This document shows, piece by piece, positions 1 through 9,487 of a stretch of DNA of 64,000 nucleotides. Under the pieces are notes generated by a model. That model was not told the origin of the DNA. It did not search any database and saw only the letters and a program-made list of their open reading frames with translations. Location of the stretch: the NCBI RefSeq assembly GCF_004681185.1, contig NZ_SRIF01000006.1, positions 1 to 64,000 of the forward strand, in the 5' to 3' direction. The position numbers and the translations under genes are program-made. Position 1 is the stretch's first letter. Each line of letters opens with the position of its first letter. This DNA comes from Haloarcula amylovorans. GTDB lineage: Archaea; Halobacteriota; Halobacteria; Halobacteriales; Haloarculaceae.

Positions 1-437
1 CACGTCTTGAGTTAGACTTCACTAGTAGTGAGAGCGGCTTGGTGTGTGGGAGAATTATAGGATAAAAATACATTCTAAAGCGGACTGATTGCTAAGGGAG
101 TAATCTAAATGAAACTAGTGTCGCGTCTACGAACCACGGCTTTCTGGTCACCAGGGAATATCCGTATTCGCTCTACCCCCTAAAGGGGAGTAGAGCTAAT
201 ATGGGCTTGAACCAATGTCACTCGGTACATTTTTTACCCATCCACTTGTAAATCTCACTGAGATTGGAGTTGATTTCACAATAATTGAGCCATCAAAATT
301 CAAATAAATCTGACATCGGTTTAGACGAGATCGCCTCCACGGTGACTGGGTGCGTGTGACGCGGCCCGCTCGTGGGGGTAATCAGGGTCTCCAGTAGTAT
401 CGCCAGCCAACCAGAGCAATCAGTAGCAAACCCCAAT
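1..437. other. Leader region before secretion cluster 1
   Basis: I see no convincing gene here. The stretch is moderately AT-rich and precedes the first gene of the conjugation-like operon. It contains a strong hairpin at 170-196 (listed separately) and an A/T-rich TATA-like run near 302-312. A GTG at 372 is in frame with the first gene, but the ATG at 438 is preferred. Confidence 0.5.
170..196. promoter_or_regulatory. Inverted repeat, candidate oriT or regulatory hairpin
   Basis: GCTCTAC at 170-176 pairs with GTAGAGC at 190-196, and CCCC at 176-179 can stack on GGGG at 185-188 with one bulged A, leaving a short loop. It is about 240 bp upstream of an operon that encodes a putative relaxase and two ribbon-helix-helix-like proteins. 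Relaxases nick next to inverted repeats, so oriT is one possibility. A terminator of an upstream gene or an operator would look the same. Confidence 0.3.
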
Positions 438-899
438 ATGAGTATCAAACCGACCTCAGCGAATGACTCGCCCTCTAATCAGCGCCGAACTTTCCGTACC
501 CGTATTCGGGCGGTACTGTTCACCGCACTCGGCAACCCCCGGTTTCGGTCGCTTCTCCAGCTGTCGCTTATTACTGTTCTCTTTAGTGGGTCGGCGATGG
601 CCCAGACAGATGTCGGCTCGGTGTACTGTGGGACGGCTGTCGAGACTGCAATTAGTGTTGTCTTCGGCGCATTTGCGGCGTTGGGACTGCCAGCAGCGAT
701 GATCTTCACTGGTCGGAGTGGGCTTTCGTACATGCGCTCAACCGGAAACCCGAATCAGCAAAACGAGGCGCGGCGAGATCTGATTCTCTCGATGACCGGA
801 TTGGGGATTGTGTTCCTGGCTCTGATGGCGCCGGAGATCATCAACAAGTTCGGTAGCGAGATCGGCTTCTCGTTCTCTGACTGCGTCAGCCCGTTCTAA
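438..899 (+). CDS. Pilin-like (VirB2/TrbC-type) membrane protein, cluster 1
   Basis: A 153-residue protein with a signal-like hydrophobic segment ending near an AMAQ cleavage-type site (about residues 37-56), then two membrane segments separated by a short polar loop. This is the layout of VirB2/TrbC major pilins of type IV secretion. The GTG at 372 would add 22 residues. The ATG at 438 is preferred because it places the AQ site 55 residues in, nearly matching the paralogue at 25408. One Cys follows the AQ site closely and another lies near the C-terminus in both paralogues, which suggests a disulfide. It opens the operon, as pilin genes often do. Family assignment is by topology and context, not sequence identity. 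Confidence 0.6.
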   Translation: MSIKPTSANDSPSNQRRTFRTRIRAVLFTALGNPRFRSLLQLSLITVLFSGSAMAQTDVGSVYCGTAVETAISVVFGAFAALGLPAAMIFTGRSGLSYMRSTGNPNQQNEARRDLILSMTGLGIVFLALMAPEIINKFGSEIGFSFSDCVSPF

Positions 900-925
900 C
901 GAGATTCCCCGATTCACCTCCTGAA

Positions 926-2767
926 ATGTCGCTGCTACGCCGATTCGTCGTGATTGCGGTGGTCGCCAGCAGTTTGGTGACGCCAGCCGTCGCTGTCTCG
1001 CCACAGGTGACGGCAGCATCGGAATCAAGTTCGTCCGCAGGGAATTGGACGTCTCAAAGCGGCGGAGTGGGCGATCCGTGTGGTGTAGATGAGTCGGCTC
1101 GCTCGGAACGGCCGGGGACGAGGCCGCCAAACTACACCCACACGTTCGATTCGTCGGCATTTCGGGCGTATTGGTCAGGTGACTCGGACTATGCGGACGT
1201 GAGTAACGAATCAGCTGACTCGTCGACAAGCCCGGCCGGCCACATCGCCTGCTCAGGAGACGTGACGTTCCGCGAACCCCCGGCAGTCGAAGCGTGGAAC
1301 GACCGCGAGCTCGAACGGTACAATAACAGTAGTTGGTCGCGGTACCCAGCGCGGGTCGACTCGAACGATGGCCTCGTGGCAAACACATCGTACGTTGAGA
1401 TATTCTCGACCAACCCGTCGACGGTCGTCCACACCGAGACAGGGACAACGCAGTACGTCCGTCCGAACGGGACGGTTCGCACGGTTGGCAGCTATAATGG
1501 TTCAGCACTTGGCTGTGCGAACACGAGCGACTTCTGCGTTCTCGAGTCAGTGAGCGTCAACGAGGTTGGCCTGTACGCTAACGGAACGCGACAAGACACT
1601 GCGGCCTCGCCGACTGCGGAACTCCAGTACCGGAATCTCACCGGGCCGACGACGCTGACTGTCCGGCTGTCGCTCTCGGTGACGGTGAATCAAACAACCG
1701 TCACTGGCGACAGCAACATCACGACATACAATCGCACGCTACGCGATTCGCGGCAGGTTACTGCCTACGAAGTGACGCCGTCGGATGTCGAGGTGTCGTT
1801 GGCAAATCATCGCAATAGTACGGGTGCAAGCCTCGCGGTGCCGAAGTTGTGGCGGAGTGTGACGTTCAAGACGGGCGATGTGGTGTATAGTCGCTGGCGG
1901 TTCTACACACGAAGTCCGCCGGGCTGGGAGCGCTGGAATACGTCCTCGGGAACGAACGTCTCGTCGGCCCAGCGGATTCGCCCGTTGCAAGTTCACGCCA
2001 TCCCGGCACGGCAGGGACCGCTGGCGAATCTTGACCAGCACTCCCTCGCCGGGGATGCACAGTTCTTCCAGTTGGGTGACGACTACGACCGCATCCAGCT
2101 GGAGTTCGTCGTGTCTTATCGAAACGGAACGACGGCGAACAAGTCTCAGCTACCAGTGGAGGTCCAACTGACCCAGTCTCGCACCCATACTCGAACGGAG
2201 CGGTTCACGCTTCGAGCGAACGACACGCATCCGCTGAGTGACTATCGGTCGCCGACGGTGCATGGAATCGTTCGCGGAGAGAAGACCGAAAGTCGACTCT
2301 CGACGACGGCTGTCGTCGATGCCTACCCGGCTAACATGAGTGCGACGGTGGTCAACAGGACCACGAACGGAACGACGCTGGCGGTGACTGTGCGCTCAAC
2401 CCGTGGGCATCCCGTGGATTTCGGGAACGTGACTGTGGTCGCTCGCAACAGCACGCGGATACACACGCTTGCTCCCGACGAACGTGGGGTGTTCAATATC
2501 ACGGTGCCGGAGCGGGCTCTCGACCGGGTGACGCTGACCTACAGCCCGAAGTACTACTGGTGGGAGCAGGGCAATCCGGTAGTCAGCGATATCGTCGCGA
2601 CCGAGCGGACGACGACTGTGGAATGGCTTGATGCGGGCCATCCGAAGTTCGTTGATATCGCGAATTTAGTGGTCGTGACCATACTGTGGTTCCTGCCGCT
2701 GGGGCTGTTGCTGTACGGTTTCGACGTCTGGACGAACGGACGGTTACTTGGAGTGTACTCATCATGA
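926..2767 (+). CDS. Exported, C-terminally anchored sequon-rich protein
   Basis: A 613-residue protein with a clear N-terminal signal peptide (hydrophobic residues about 6-25) and a single C-terminal membrane helix near residues 580-602 followed by a short tail. I count about 25 N-glycosylation sequons (NxS/T) in the exported part, typical of haloarchaeal surface glycoproteins. The body is low in Lys and rich in Thr, Ser, Val and Arg and looks beta-rich. I do not recognise a family. Its place between the pilin-like and lipoprotein genes suggests a cell-surface part of the conjugation-like machine, for example in cell contact. Its stop overlaps the next start in ATGA, so translation is probably coupled. 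Cluster 2 has no counterpart. Confidence 0.7.
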   Translation: MSLLRRFVVIAVVASSLVTPAVAVSPQVTAASESSSSAGNWTSQSGGVGDPCGVDESARSERPGTRPPNYTHTFDSSAFRAYWSGDSDYADVSNESADSSTSPAGHIACSGDVTFREPPAVEAWNDRELERYNNSSWSRYPARVDSNDGLVANTSYVEIFSTNPSTVVHTETGTTQYVRPNGTVRTVGSYNGSALGCANTSDFCVLESVSVNEVGLYANGTRQDTAASPTAELQYRNLTGPTTLTVRLSLSVTVNQTTVTGDSNITTYNRTLRDSRQVTAYEVTPSDVEVSLANHRNSTGASLAVPKLWRSVTFKTGDVVYSRWRFYTRSPPGWERWNTSSGTNVSSAQRIRPLQVHAIPARQGPLANLDQHSLAGDAQFFQLGDDYDRIQLEFVVSYRNGTTANKSQLPVEVQLTQSRTHTRTERFTLRANDTHPLSDYRSPTVHGIVRGEKTESRLSTTAVVDAYPANMSATVVNRTTNGTTLAVTVRSTRGHPVDFGNVTVVARNSTRIHTLAPDERGVFNITVPERALDRVTLTYSPKYYWWEQGNPVVSDIVATERTTTVEWLDAGHPKFVDIANLVVVTILWFLPLGLLLYGFDVWTNGRLLGVYSS

Positions 2768-3645
2768 CAGACAAGAATTCTCAATCGGCAGTATCGAATT
2801 GCATCGACCGACGGGGCCTCCTGAGCGCAGTCGGAGGTGGGATGGCAACGTTCGCCGGATGCAGCAGTATCGGTGGCTCGTCGAACGGGACCGCTTCGGG
2901 ACCGACGGCGACCAAGAGTCCAAGTTCGCAGTCAGATGCGTTGAAATCGCTCACATTCGAGCCCAAACCCAAGACAAGCCCCCGGGTAATGGCACATGTC
3001 GAGTTGGCGGCGGATTCGCGGATCACGCAGATCGGACTGATAAACGGGATGGGAAACGAGGTCCATCGGGCGTTTATCTCCGCCCGTGAGACAGTCGCTA
3101 GTTTTCTCGTTGCCCGGATTGGCGATGACCCTTCCGAGCGAATTACGCGAGGCGAGAATACGCTGGTTCTCGTCGGCGAGGAAACAGATGTCGAGATTCC
3201 AGTGACGTACTCGGCATCGTTGGAACTTCAGGAAGTCATTGGTCCCGACGAATCCGATGGGTTTCCGCCGTCACATCGTCGAAATCGAAGGCATATCGGA
3301 CTCATTGTAGAAAACACCGGGCAGCACGCCGATATTGCTCAGAAAGTCGTCTCGGAAGATGGTCCACATACGGAAGCCTTCGACAAGACCACTCTAGAGT
3401 ATGATCTTGATTCGATGATTAAACCGGGAGAGAGAAAGCTTCTTCCAGTTCGCAACTACCTGGCGGAGTTATTCGATTGTTCAGAAAGCTATACTCGAGA
3501 GGCTAGTATGACGCTACAATCGGCATTTAGTGAACAGGTTCCTTTCACGCAAACATTCAGCTATAACCCGGCTGAGAACTCCTGTAGTCTCTCGCTGAAG
3601 GGAAACTATACTGTTGTCGAACAGACGGAGACGAAAACTCCCTAA
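2764..3645 (+). CDS. Tat-type lipoprotein of secretion cluster 1
   Basis: A 293-residue protein. The N-terminus carries a twin-arginine motif (DRRGLLS, about residues 16-22), a hydrophobic stretch and a lipobox ending FAGC near residue 34, as usual for haloarchaeal Tat lipoproteins anchored outside the membrane. A Ser/Thr/Gly linker follows, then a beta-rich domain with two late cysteines (ELFDCSES and ENSCSLS). No family is recognised. The ATG at 2764 is chosen because it lies directly before the Tat signal and overlaps the upstream stop. An extracytoplasmic role in the apparatus is inferred from the operon only. Confidence 0.75.
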   Translation: MTDKNSQSAVSNCIDRRGLLSAVGGGMATFAGCSSIGGSSNGTASGPTATKSPSSQSDALKSLTFEPKPKTSPRVMAHVELAADSRITQIGLINGMGNEVHRAFISARETVASFLVARIGDDPSERITRGENTLVLVGEETDVEIPVTYSASLELQEVIGPDESDGFPPSHRRNRRHIGLIVENTGQHADIAQKVVSEDGPHTEAFDKTTLEYDLDSMIKPGERKLLPVRNYLAELFDCSESYTREASMTLQSAFSEQVPFTQTFSYNPAENSCSLSLKGNYTVVEQTETKTP

Positions 3646-3648
3646 GCA

Positions 3649-5310
3649 ATGCAGAGTCAACCTCCAACACCGACTCCAACCCCAGGACAGGGAGCTGGAG
3701 GGTCCGCTGGACAGTTCAGTGGTGACGTGCCTACGTTCACCGAACTGGTTTTTCGGGCATTGATAGAGTTCTTGAAGATGTTTCCGACTGCCTTCGAGAG
3801 TTGGTTCAAAGAAAATGTACTGGATGTACTCGTCCAGCCTCTCGTTGGCACTCCAGCGCCCGTAGGGCCCGGAGCGGGCGGGCTGAATATGGCGTTCAAC
3901 AGTGCCGTGAATAGCCCGTGGAGACCGCTGATCAACACACTCTATTTCGAGTATGTCGTCGGGCTGGCGTTTGGTGTCCAGATTATCGTCGTCGCCGTCG
4001 TGGGAGTGCGCTACAATGCGATCAATCCAGTCGTTCGAAAACGGATTGGACGTCGATTGGTGTTTGCGTTCCTTGCGCTCTTTTTCTGGCTCCCGATTGC
4101 GTCTCTTGCGTTGCAATTCTTCGATGTCATTGGTGAGACCGTCTCGACGTTCGCGAATGCGACTGAAGGCCAGATCGCCCAAGAACTGCTGGTCTTTGCG
4201 AAACTGTCTCTGTATAGTCCAGCAGTCTCATTCGTGTTGCTACTGGGCTTGCTCTATATCTATGCGAAAGTCCTCGTGGTATCGATTACCCGATGGATGG
4301 CGGTAATTCTCACTACGTTAGCGATGCCGCTGGTAGCGACGTTCTGGGCGTTAGAGGTCTGGCCGTTCAAAAGCTTCAGTGGCCTCTCGAAGCAGATTGC
4401 CGGGACGTATCCTGGTGCTATCGCGGCAAGTATTCCGACAGCGTTGCTCATCCGGATCTCGATTGAGATCAACGACTGGGGAATCCCCGGACTGGGGCTG
4501 TTCATTACTCCAATGGTGCTGTTGCTCTGTGCAAAGATCCAGAAGGCGATGCTCAAGAGGAGTAGCCCGACGTTGGTTAGTCTCAGCGATAAGATGATGG
4601 CAGCAGGGAAGAAGCCAGCCAAAGCTGCGGGGACTGTCGCAGGAGCAGGTGTGACCGCTGGAGCCTATCTAGCGGGCGGTCCGGCTGCTGCGGGGGCAGT
4701 TGAAGCTGGCAAAGGTGTGGCGAAGGGAAGTTCGCGAAGAGTGTTGAACGGCGCGCAGATGGTTCACCGAGGGAAATCTGGCTCGTCTGCAACCACGGCG
4801 GCGGGCACGTCGACGGGCCAACAGAGCGGGCAGACTCGAAGACAAGGAAGGGGTCCGTCGTCTTCGTCGTCGAAGAGGGGTGGATCATCTGGTGGGAGTA
4901 CACCTAGCGGAGGACCCCCGCCCAGCGGTGGGAGCGGGGCTGGTAGTGCCAGCAGTTCAAGCGGTCTCGGACAGACTGTCGCTGTCCCATCTTCGTCTTC
5001 AACGCCAACGTCGAGTGGCAGTTCGAACAAACCGACTCGAACCGCGAAGAAGTCGGCCAGCGGCACAACGACAATTCCACCGACGAGCAGCAGTTCCGGC
5101 GGAGCAGCCACGAAACCGGTTCCGAACCGATCAGACACCAAAGTGTATCACCACGAAGAGGAATCGGCAGCGGACGGCGACCCGCCCGAGTTTGACTCGG
5201 TCGGTGAGCTGCTGCGCGAGCGGCTGAAGACCGATGAGGAACTCGGTCCCGATGCGTACCGCCTCGATGAGCAAGATCTGGCGATGGTCAAGGACAACAA
5301 CGATGAGTAA
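3649..5310 (+). CDS. VirB6/TrbL-like polytopic membrane protein, cluster 1
   Basis: A 553-residue protein with about six membrane helices between residues 95 and 310, preceded by a Pro/Thr/Gly-rich N-terminus. From about residue 330 it becomes a long low-complexity tail rich in Ser, Gly, Thr and Pro, ending in an acidic segment. This is the architecture of VirB6/TrbL inner-membrane channel proteins, which often carry long disordered tails. It starts three bases after the lipoprotein gene and overlaps the VirB4-like gene (ATGAGTAA). The paralogue at 25915 has the same plan with a shorter tail. The call rests on topology and neighbours. Confidence 0.65.
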   Translation: MQSQPPTPTPTPGQGAGGSAGQFSGDVPTFTELVFRALIEFLKMFPTAFESWFKENVLDVLVQPLVGTPAPVGPGAGGLNMAFNSAVNSPWRPLINTLYFEYVVGLAFGVQIIVVAVVGVRYNAINPVVRKRIGRRLVFAFLALFFWLPIASLALQFFDVIGETVSTFANATEGQIAQELLVFAKLSLYSPAVSFVLLLGLLYIYAKVLVVSITRWMAVILTTLAMPLVATFWALEVWPFKSFSGLSKQIAGTYPGAIAASIPTALLIRISIEINDWGIPGLGLFITPMVLLLCAKIQKAMLKRSSPTLVSLSDKMMAAGKKPAKAAGTVAGAGVTAGAYLAGGPAAAGAVEAGKGVAKGSSRRVLNGAQMVHRGKSGSSATTAAGTSTGQQSGQTRRQGRGPSSSSSKRGGSSGGSTPSGGPPPSGGSGAGSASSSSGLGQTVAVPSSSSTPTSSGSSNKPTRTAKKSASGTTTIPPTSSSSGGAATKPVPNRSDTKVYHHEEESAADGDPPEFDSVGELLRERLKTDEELGPDAYRLDEQDLAMVKDNNDE

Positions 5311-8300
5311 CTCGTCTAGCGAATTCAATACGAACATTATTCACGACGATCTCGGTGGCACCACCGAGTTCTGGGGACAGTACACGTTCGGTGAACTAGC
5401 GTTGTTCATCTTCCCTGTCTTTGGGTATCTCGCGCTCTTGGGCCTGCCGTTCGTCCCGGCTAGTTTCCTGCTGCCGGCGACTGGTCTGTTGATTGCGACC
5501 GAACTCCTCCTGTTCGGCCTGCATCGAGCGCGGCCCCGCTACTACCGACTAACTGAGTGGCTGGAGGTCCGCCTGCGGTGGGCGGTCAAGAAACCGGAGT
5601 ACCTGTTCGGTGATGGCGCGCAGGATACGCGGACAGTCACGCGACTCGACCGCGTGCTTCCGCACGGCATCAAGCGCATCGACGGCACGCATCTCGGTGC
5701 TGTGCAGGTCACGCCCGCCAACATGGCGCTCAAAGATGGCAGCCAATGGGAGAAGGCCGTCAGTTCACTCACGGACTTAGCGAACTCCTTAGAGGGCGAG
5801 ACGAACCTGTACGTCACCACCCGTGAAATTGACCGGGAAGTGCACGTCACCACCCATCAAGACCGTCTCGACGATGCCGACACCCAACGGCTGCCGATGC
5901 TCCGGGGTCTCTTGATGGAATGGCTCGACCGACACACGGATGACGAGAGCAATCCCGTCGGCGGGACCGAAATGGCGCGGGAGTATTACATCATCGTCTC
6001 GGTGACCGACGCCGACATAGACGACCTCGACCGTGAGTCAGCATCGCTCGTTGGCTCGCTGGATTCTGTGCCGGTCATCGGCCGTCTTGTCGAGATGATC
6101 TCCTCGGAGGGTCTCACCGAAAGCGAGCGAGATACCTACAAAGCGAAGAAATTGAAGGACAGAGTTGGGACGACGGCTCGTGCGATCAACAGCCTGTATC
6201 GTTGTAGTGGGGAGCCGGTGTCGCCACTTCGCCTTGCGACGCTCACAAAGGAGTATTGGGCATGTGAATCACAGTCGTTCGGCGACCTCGAAGAGACGAC
6301 GGGCCTTTCGCCAGTTCATTACTCCCGGTCACAGGAAGCCGAGGCGCTGGACCGCGATATCGAAGATGTCGAAGACCTCGAAGATATCGAGATGCACGAC
6401 TTTGACGACGACGATGTCGGGGAAGTGCCGCCGGCGTTCAGACAGCCCGGTGAGGAACAGCGGTCGTGGCTGGCGCCGTCGGCTATTGACTGGAACGAGG
6501 ACTACACGGTCCTCGACAGTGAGACCTATGCTCGGACGTTCTGGATAGAAACCTTCCCCGAACACCCGACCAGTGGGATGCTTGAGCGACTGCTGCTAGA
6601 CACCGACCTGAAAGCCGACGTCTCGATCCACATCAATCCATACGGGTCACAGGATGCTGTTTCGGTGATCTCCGAGTGGGTGTCTTCGCTGCGCGTGTTG
6701 CAGCAGGACGTCGGCGAACTGGACACGGAGGACCTCCAGCAGGATATCGAGCGGGCGAAGTACATCCGGCAGGCCGTTCGTCGGAACCACACGTCGCTGT
6801 ATCAGGCTGGTGTGTTCATCCGTCTGACTGCCGACAGCAAAGAGGCCCTTCGTGAGCAGACCAACCAGTTAGAGACGCTGATGCGGGACTCGCCGGCGAA
6901 CTGCTCGATCAAGCGAGCGACCCGCCGTCAGGAACAGGGATTAGCCACGGTCTCGCCACTAGGCGCGAACGAACTCGGGAACGAGCGATTGTCGTCGATG
7001 ACTGGGGAAGCTCTCGGAGCGTTGTTCCCCTTCTCGTCGAACTACCTCCGGATGACTGGCGGAATTCGCTACGGTATCCACGACCACAACGACTCCTCAG
7101 TGCTGATTGACCCGTGGGACCTAGAGACAGGTCACTCGGAACTAGTGACGGGAATGCCCGGCGGCGGGAAGACCCACGGCACACAGGCTCGGGGCTTGCG
7201 GATGATGAAGAAGCGGTCAGACGTCAAGCAGGTCTTCATCGACCCGGTCGGGGATATGCGCGGCAGCGCTGAACTGCTGGATGCGAAGCGTATCACCGTC
7301 AGCGGGGACACGCCGCTGAATCCATGTGAGATGCATCCGACGCCCCAGCACGTTCTCGATGCCTCGCCGGACATGGAACCGGTTCGGGCGAAGATGGACG
7401 AAGTGTACGGGGTCATCATGAACTTCCTGACCTCGCGGGATATCGACCTCGAAATGCACAGCGGGCTGATTACGTTCCTGATTCAGACAACGTTCGAGCG
7501 GTCGGCCATCGACCCCGACGACCCGTCGACGCACACGCCGGCGAACTCGCCGACGATGCAGGACCTGCTCGACCTGATCGATGAGATTCAGGCTGACCCT
7601 GGAGTGTTCCCCGGCGCGGAGACCGCCAGCTCAAAGCAGAAGATTCGGCAGTACGCCGACGAGCTCTCGGTGGCGCTGCAGCCGTTCCGCCGAGGCAGTA
7701 CCTACGGCAACCTCGCCGAAGAGTCAAACCTGAATCTGATCGATAACAATAGCAAAGCGGTGTATCTGGACCTCCAGCAAGTCGAGGGCTCTGGTGATGG
7801 ACTGGGCAAGCAGTCGTTCATTATGCAGTTGCTGCTCTCGACGCTGTACCAGCAGGCCAAGAACATGGAAACGAAGGTGGAGGTGATCATCGACGAGGCC
7901 CACTATCTGTTCGCCGACGACGCGAACCTCGCCTTCCTCAATCAGATCGCTCGCCACCAACGTCACGCCGGGATTCGGCTGGTGATGCTCTCTCAGACGC
8001 TCAAAGAGTTCTACGATGGCGATGCTGCTGAGGAAATCGCGGGGATGTGTCCGATTATGGTCCATCATCGGGAGCCAGAACTGGACGAGCAGACGGCAAA
8101 GCGGGCGGGAATGACCCGCGAGCAGAAACACTATGTGAACAACGCGGAAGCCGGGAAAGAGACGGTCGGAAGCGAACACGGCTACAGCGAAGCGCTGGTC
8201 CGGGTCGACGAGCACGGCGACTACCCGGTCAAAGTTCGGACGTCGTGGGAAGAAAAGCGGGTCATCGATCTTGACCCGCACGAGCAAAATCCGCTAGACA

Positions 8301-8656
8301 TCCTCGTCGAAGAGCAATCCGAGCAAGTCGAAGCATTCGAAGAGTTCCTCCGGACGGAGTCGATGAAGGGCGTGCTGGCCCATCATGGGCTGACGGTCGA
8401 CCAGGCTGAACACGTCCTCGAAGGACTCTCTGCGGCGGAACTGGTCGAAGCGATGTCGACGGCACTGGATCAGGCGGCGGTTGAGAAGGCTGTCGAAACG
8501 ACGGAGAACAGAGCGCCAACTGACGACGACTTTCAACCAGATACCATGTCTCGCGCTGAATCAGAATCACAGGTGCAACGCCAGTCAGATATGCCGTTCA
8601 CGACGAATGGAGCCGACGGAGCACTCTACGAGAATAGGGGTGAGTCGGATGAGTGA
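5303..8656 (+). CDS. VirB4-like conjugation ATPase with VirB3-like N-terminus, cluster 1
   Basis: A 1117-residue ATPase of the VirB4/TraC/HerA-FtsK superfamily, expected to power assembly or substrate transfer at the membrane. Two membrane helices near residues 28-75 precede the cytoplasmic part and resemble VirB3/PrgI, which in some systems is fused to VirB4. An acidic insert lies around residues 350-390. Walker A is GMPGGGKT near residue 616. Walker B is VIIDEAHYLF near 862, with the usual DEAH-type glutamate, and a SQT motif follows as sensor. The C-terminal ~130 residues are acidic and probably flexible. The ATG at 5303 overlaps the previous stop. The paralogue is at 27181. Confidence 0.85.
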   Translation: MSNSSSEFNTNIIHDDLGGTTEFWGQYTFGELALFIFPVFGYLALLGLPFVPASFLLPATGLLIATELLLFGLHRARPRYYRLTEWLEVRLRWAVKKPEYLFGDGAQDTRTVTRLDRVLPHGIKRIDGTHLGAVQVTPANMALKDGSQWEKAVSSLTDLANSLEGETNLYVTTREIDREVHVTTHQDRLDDADTQRLPMLRGLLMEWLDRHTDDESNPVGGTEMAREYYIIVSVTDADIDDLDRESASLVGSLDSVPVIGRLVEMISSEGLTESERDTYKAKKLKDRVGTTARAINSLYRCSGEPVSPLRLATLTKEYWACESQSFGDLEETTGLSPVHYSRSQEAEALDRDIEDVEDLEDIEMHDFDDDDVGEVPPAFRQPGEEQRSWLAPSAIDWNEDYTVLDSETYARTFWIETFPEHPTSGMLERLLLDTDLKADVSIHINPYGSQDAVSVISEWVSSLRVLQQDVGELDTEDLQQDIERAKYIRQAVRRNHTSLYQAGVFIRLTADSKEALREQTNQLETLMRDSPANCSIKRATRRQEQGLATVSPLGANELGNERLSSMTGEALGALFPFSSNYLRMTGGIRYGIHDHNDSSVLIDPWDLETGHSELVTGMPGGGKTHGTQARGLRMMKKRSDVKQVFIDPVGDMRGSAELLDAKRITVSGDTPLNPCEMHPTPQHVLDASPDMEPVRAKMDEVYGVIMNFLTSRDIDLEMHSGLITFLIQTTFERSAIDPDDPSTHTPANSPTMQDLLDLIDEIQADPGVFPGAETASSKQKIRQYADELSVALQPFRRGSTYGNLAEESNLNLIDNNSKAVYLDLQQVEGSGDGLGKQSFIMQLLLSTLYQQAKNMETKVEVIIDEAHYLFADDANLAFLNQIARHQRHAGIRLVMLSQTLKEFYDGDAAEEIAGMCPIMVHHREPELDEQTAKRAGMTREQKHYVNNAEAGKETVGSEHGYSEALVRVDEHGDYPVKVRTSWEEKRVIDLDPHEQNPLDILVEEQSEQVEAFEEFLRTESMKGVLAHHGLTVDQAEHVLEGLSAAELVEAMSTALDQAAVEKAVETTENRAPTDDDFQPDTMSRAESESQVQRQSDMPFTTNGADGALYENRGESDE

Positions 8657-9026
8657 GAACGTGACGTTCTACGCGCCGGATGAGCAAAAGGAGCTGATAG
8701 AGCGGATGGCCGACCGGCAAGGGATGAGTCTCTCAAAGTACTGCGTCGTCGCGCTGGACAAACAGATCGCTCGTGATGTACGCTCCGAGCGAGTCTCGGA
8801 AACCGGTCTCGAAGAGCAGTTGAATGACATGGAAGCGGCTATCTTGGATGAGGTAGAGGCCGCTCTGTCGCCCTCGACAGAGGAGGAAGTGCTACACGGT
8901 GTTGCGCTCTGGAATTTGATCGGTGGGGAATATCCAGGTGAGAAGCAAGCGGAGGCACTTTCGGAGGCGTCTGACCGGCTAGATACTGGGTTGGAGAAGC
9001 TACAGCGCCAGGAGGCGGATGACTGA
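8649..9026 (+). CDS. Ribbon-helix-helix-like accessory protein (MobC/NikA-type candidate)
   Basis: A 125-residue protein whose first ~45 residues fit a ribbon-helix-helix fold: a short polar strand (NVTFYAPDEQ), a helix, then GMSLSKYCVVAL, the classic turn and second helix. The rest is acidic and helical. RHH proteins encoded just before a relaxase commonly act as relaxosome accessory factors that bind oriT and autoregulate the operon. That role is inferred from position. The start overlaps the VirB4 stop, and the stop overlaps the next start in TGATG. The next gene has the same domain plan, so the two look like diverged duplicates. Confidence 0.65.
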   Translation: MSENVTFYAPDEQKELIERMADRQGMSLSKYCVVALDKQIARDVRSERVSETGLEEQLNDMEAAILDEVEAALSPSTEEEVLHGVALWNLIGGEYPGEKQAEALSEASDRLDTGLEKLQRQEADD

Positions 9027-9487
9027 TGGTCGAAGACGCGCGCCTCCAGATTTACACGGACGAAGCACTCAACACGAAGCTCGACAAGCGTGCTGATTCC
9101 GCGGGGCTCTCGAAATCGAAGTACTGCGAACTGATCTTAAAGAACCACCACGGGATGGATTTAGATGGACGTCTCTCTCGGTACTCTGCCAATGATGATG
9201 TAGTCTCGACTATCGACAGGACGAGTACCGAAATTATCGCTGCGATTGAAGAGTTGAAGCAAGAAACGACGTCCGACGTGGAACATCTGCAGTCACTCCG
9301 AACGATGTACGTGCTGTCTCTGTGGGAACTGCTCAAAGAGGAGTACAGTCCCGAAAAGCGTGAGGCAGCGATTAAACGAGCGGCGCTCCAGATGGCCGAT
9401 AGTCCTGTCACACAGACGAGTGATGGGAGGGAATCGGACAGAGAGGGCTCGTCGCCACTCGACTCGCTGCTCGCTGTTGACCGATGA
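9026..9487 (+). CDS. Second ribbon-helix-helix-like accessory protein
   Basis: A 153-residue protein resembling its upstream neighbour: an N-terminal strand (ARLQIYTDEA), a helix, then GLSKSKYCELIL forming the second RHH helix, and a long helical C-terminus containing a WELLKEEYSPEKREAA segment that parallels WNLIGGEYPGEKQAEAL in the neighbour. Both probably bind DNA as dimers, possibly as a heterodimer. The final codons overlap the relaxase start at 9484. A role in relaxosome assembly or operon control is inferred from context. Confidence 0.6.
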   Translation: MVEDARLQIYTDEALNTKLDKRADSAGLSKSKYCELILKNHHGMDLDGRLSRYSANDDVVSTIDRTSTEIIAAIEELKQETTSDVEHLQSLRTMYVLSLWELLKEEYSPEKREAAIKRAALQMADSPVTQTSDGRESDREGSSPLDSLLAVDR

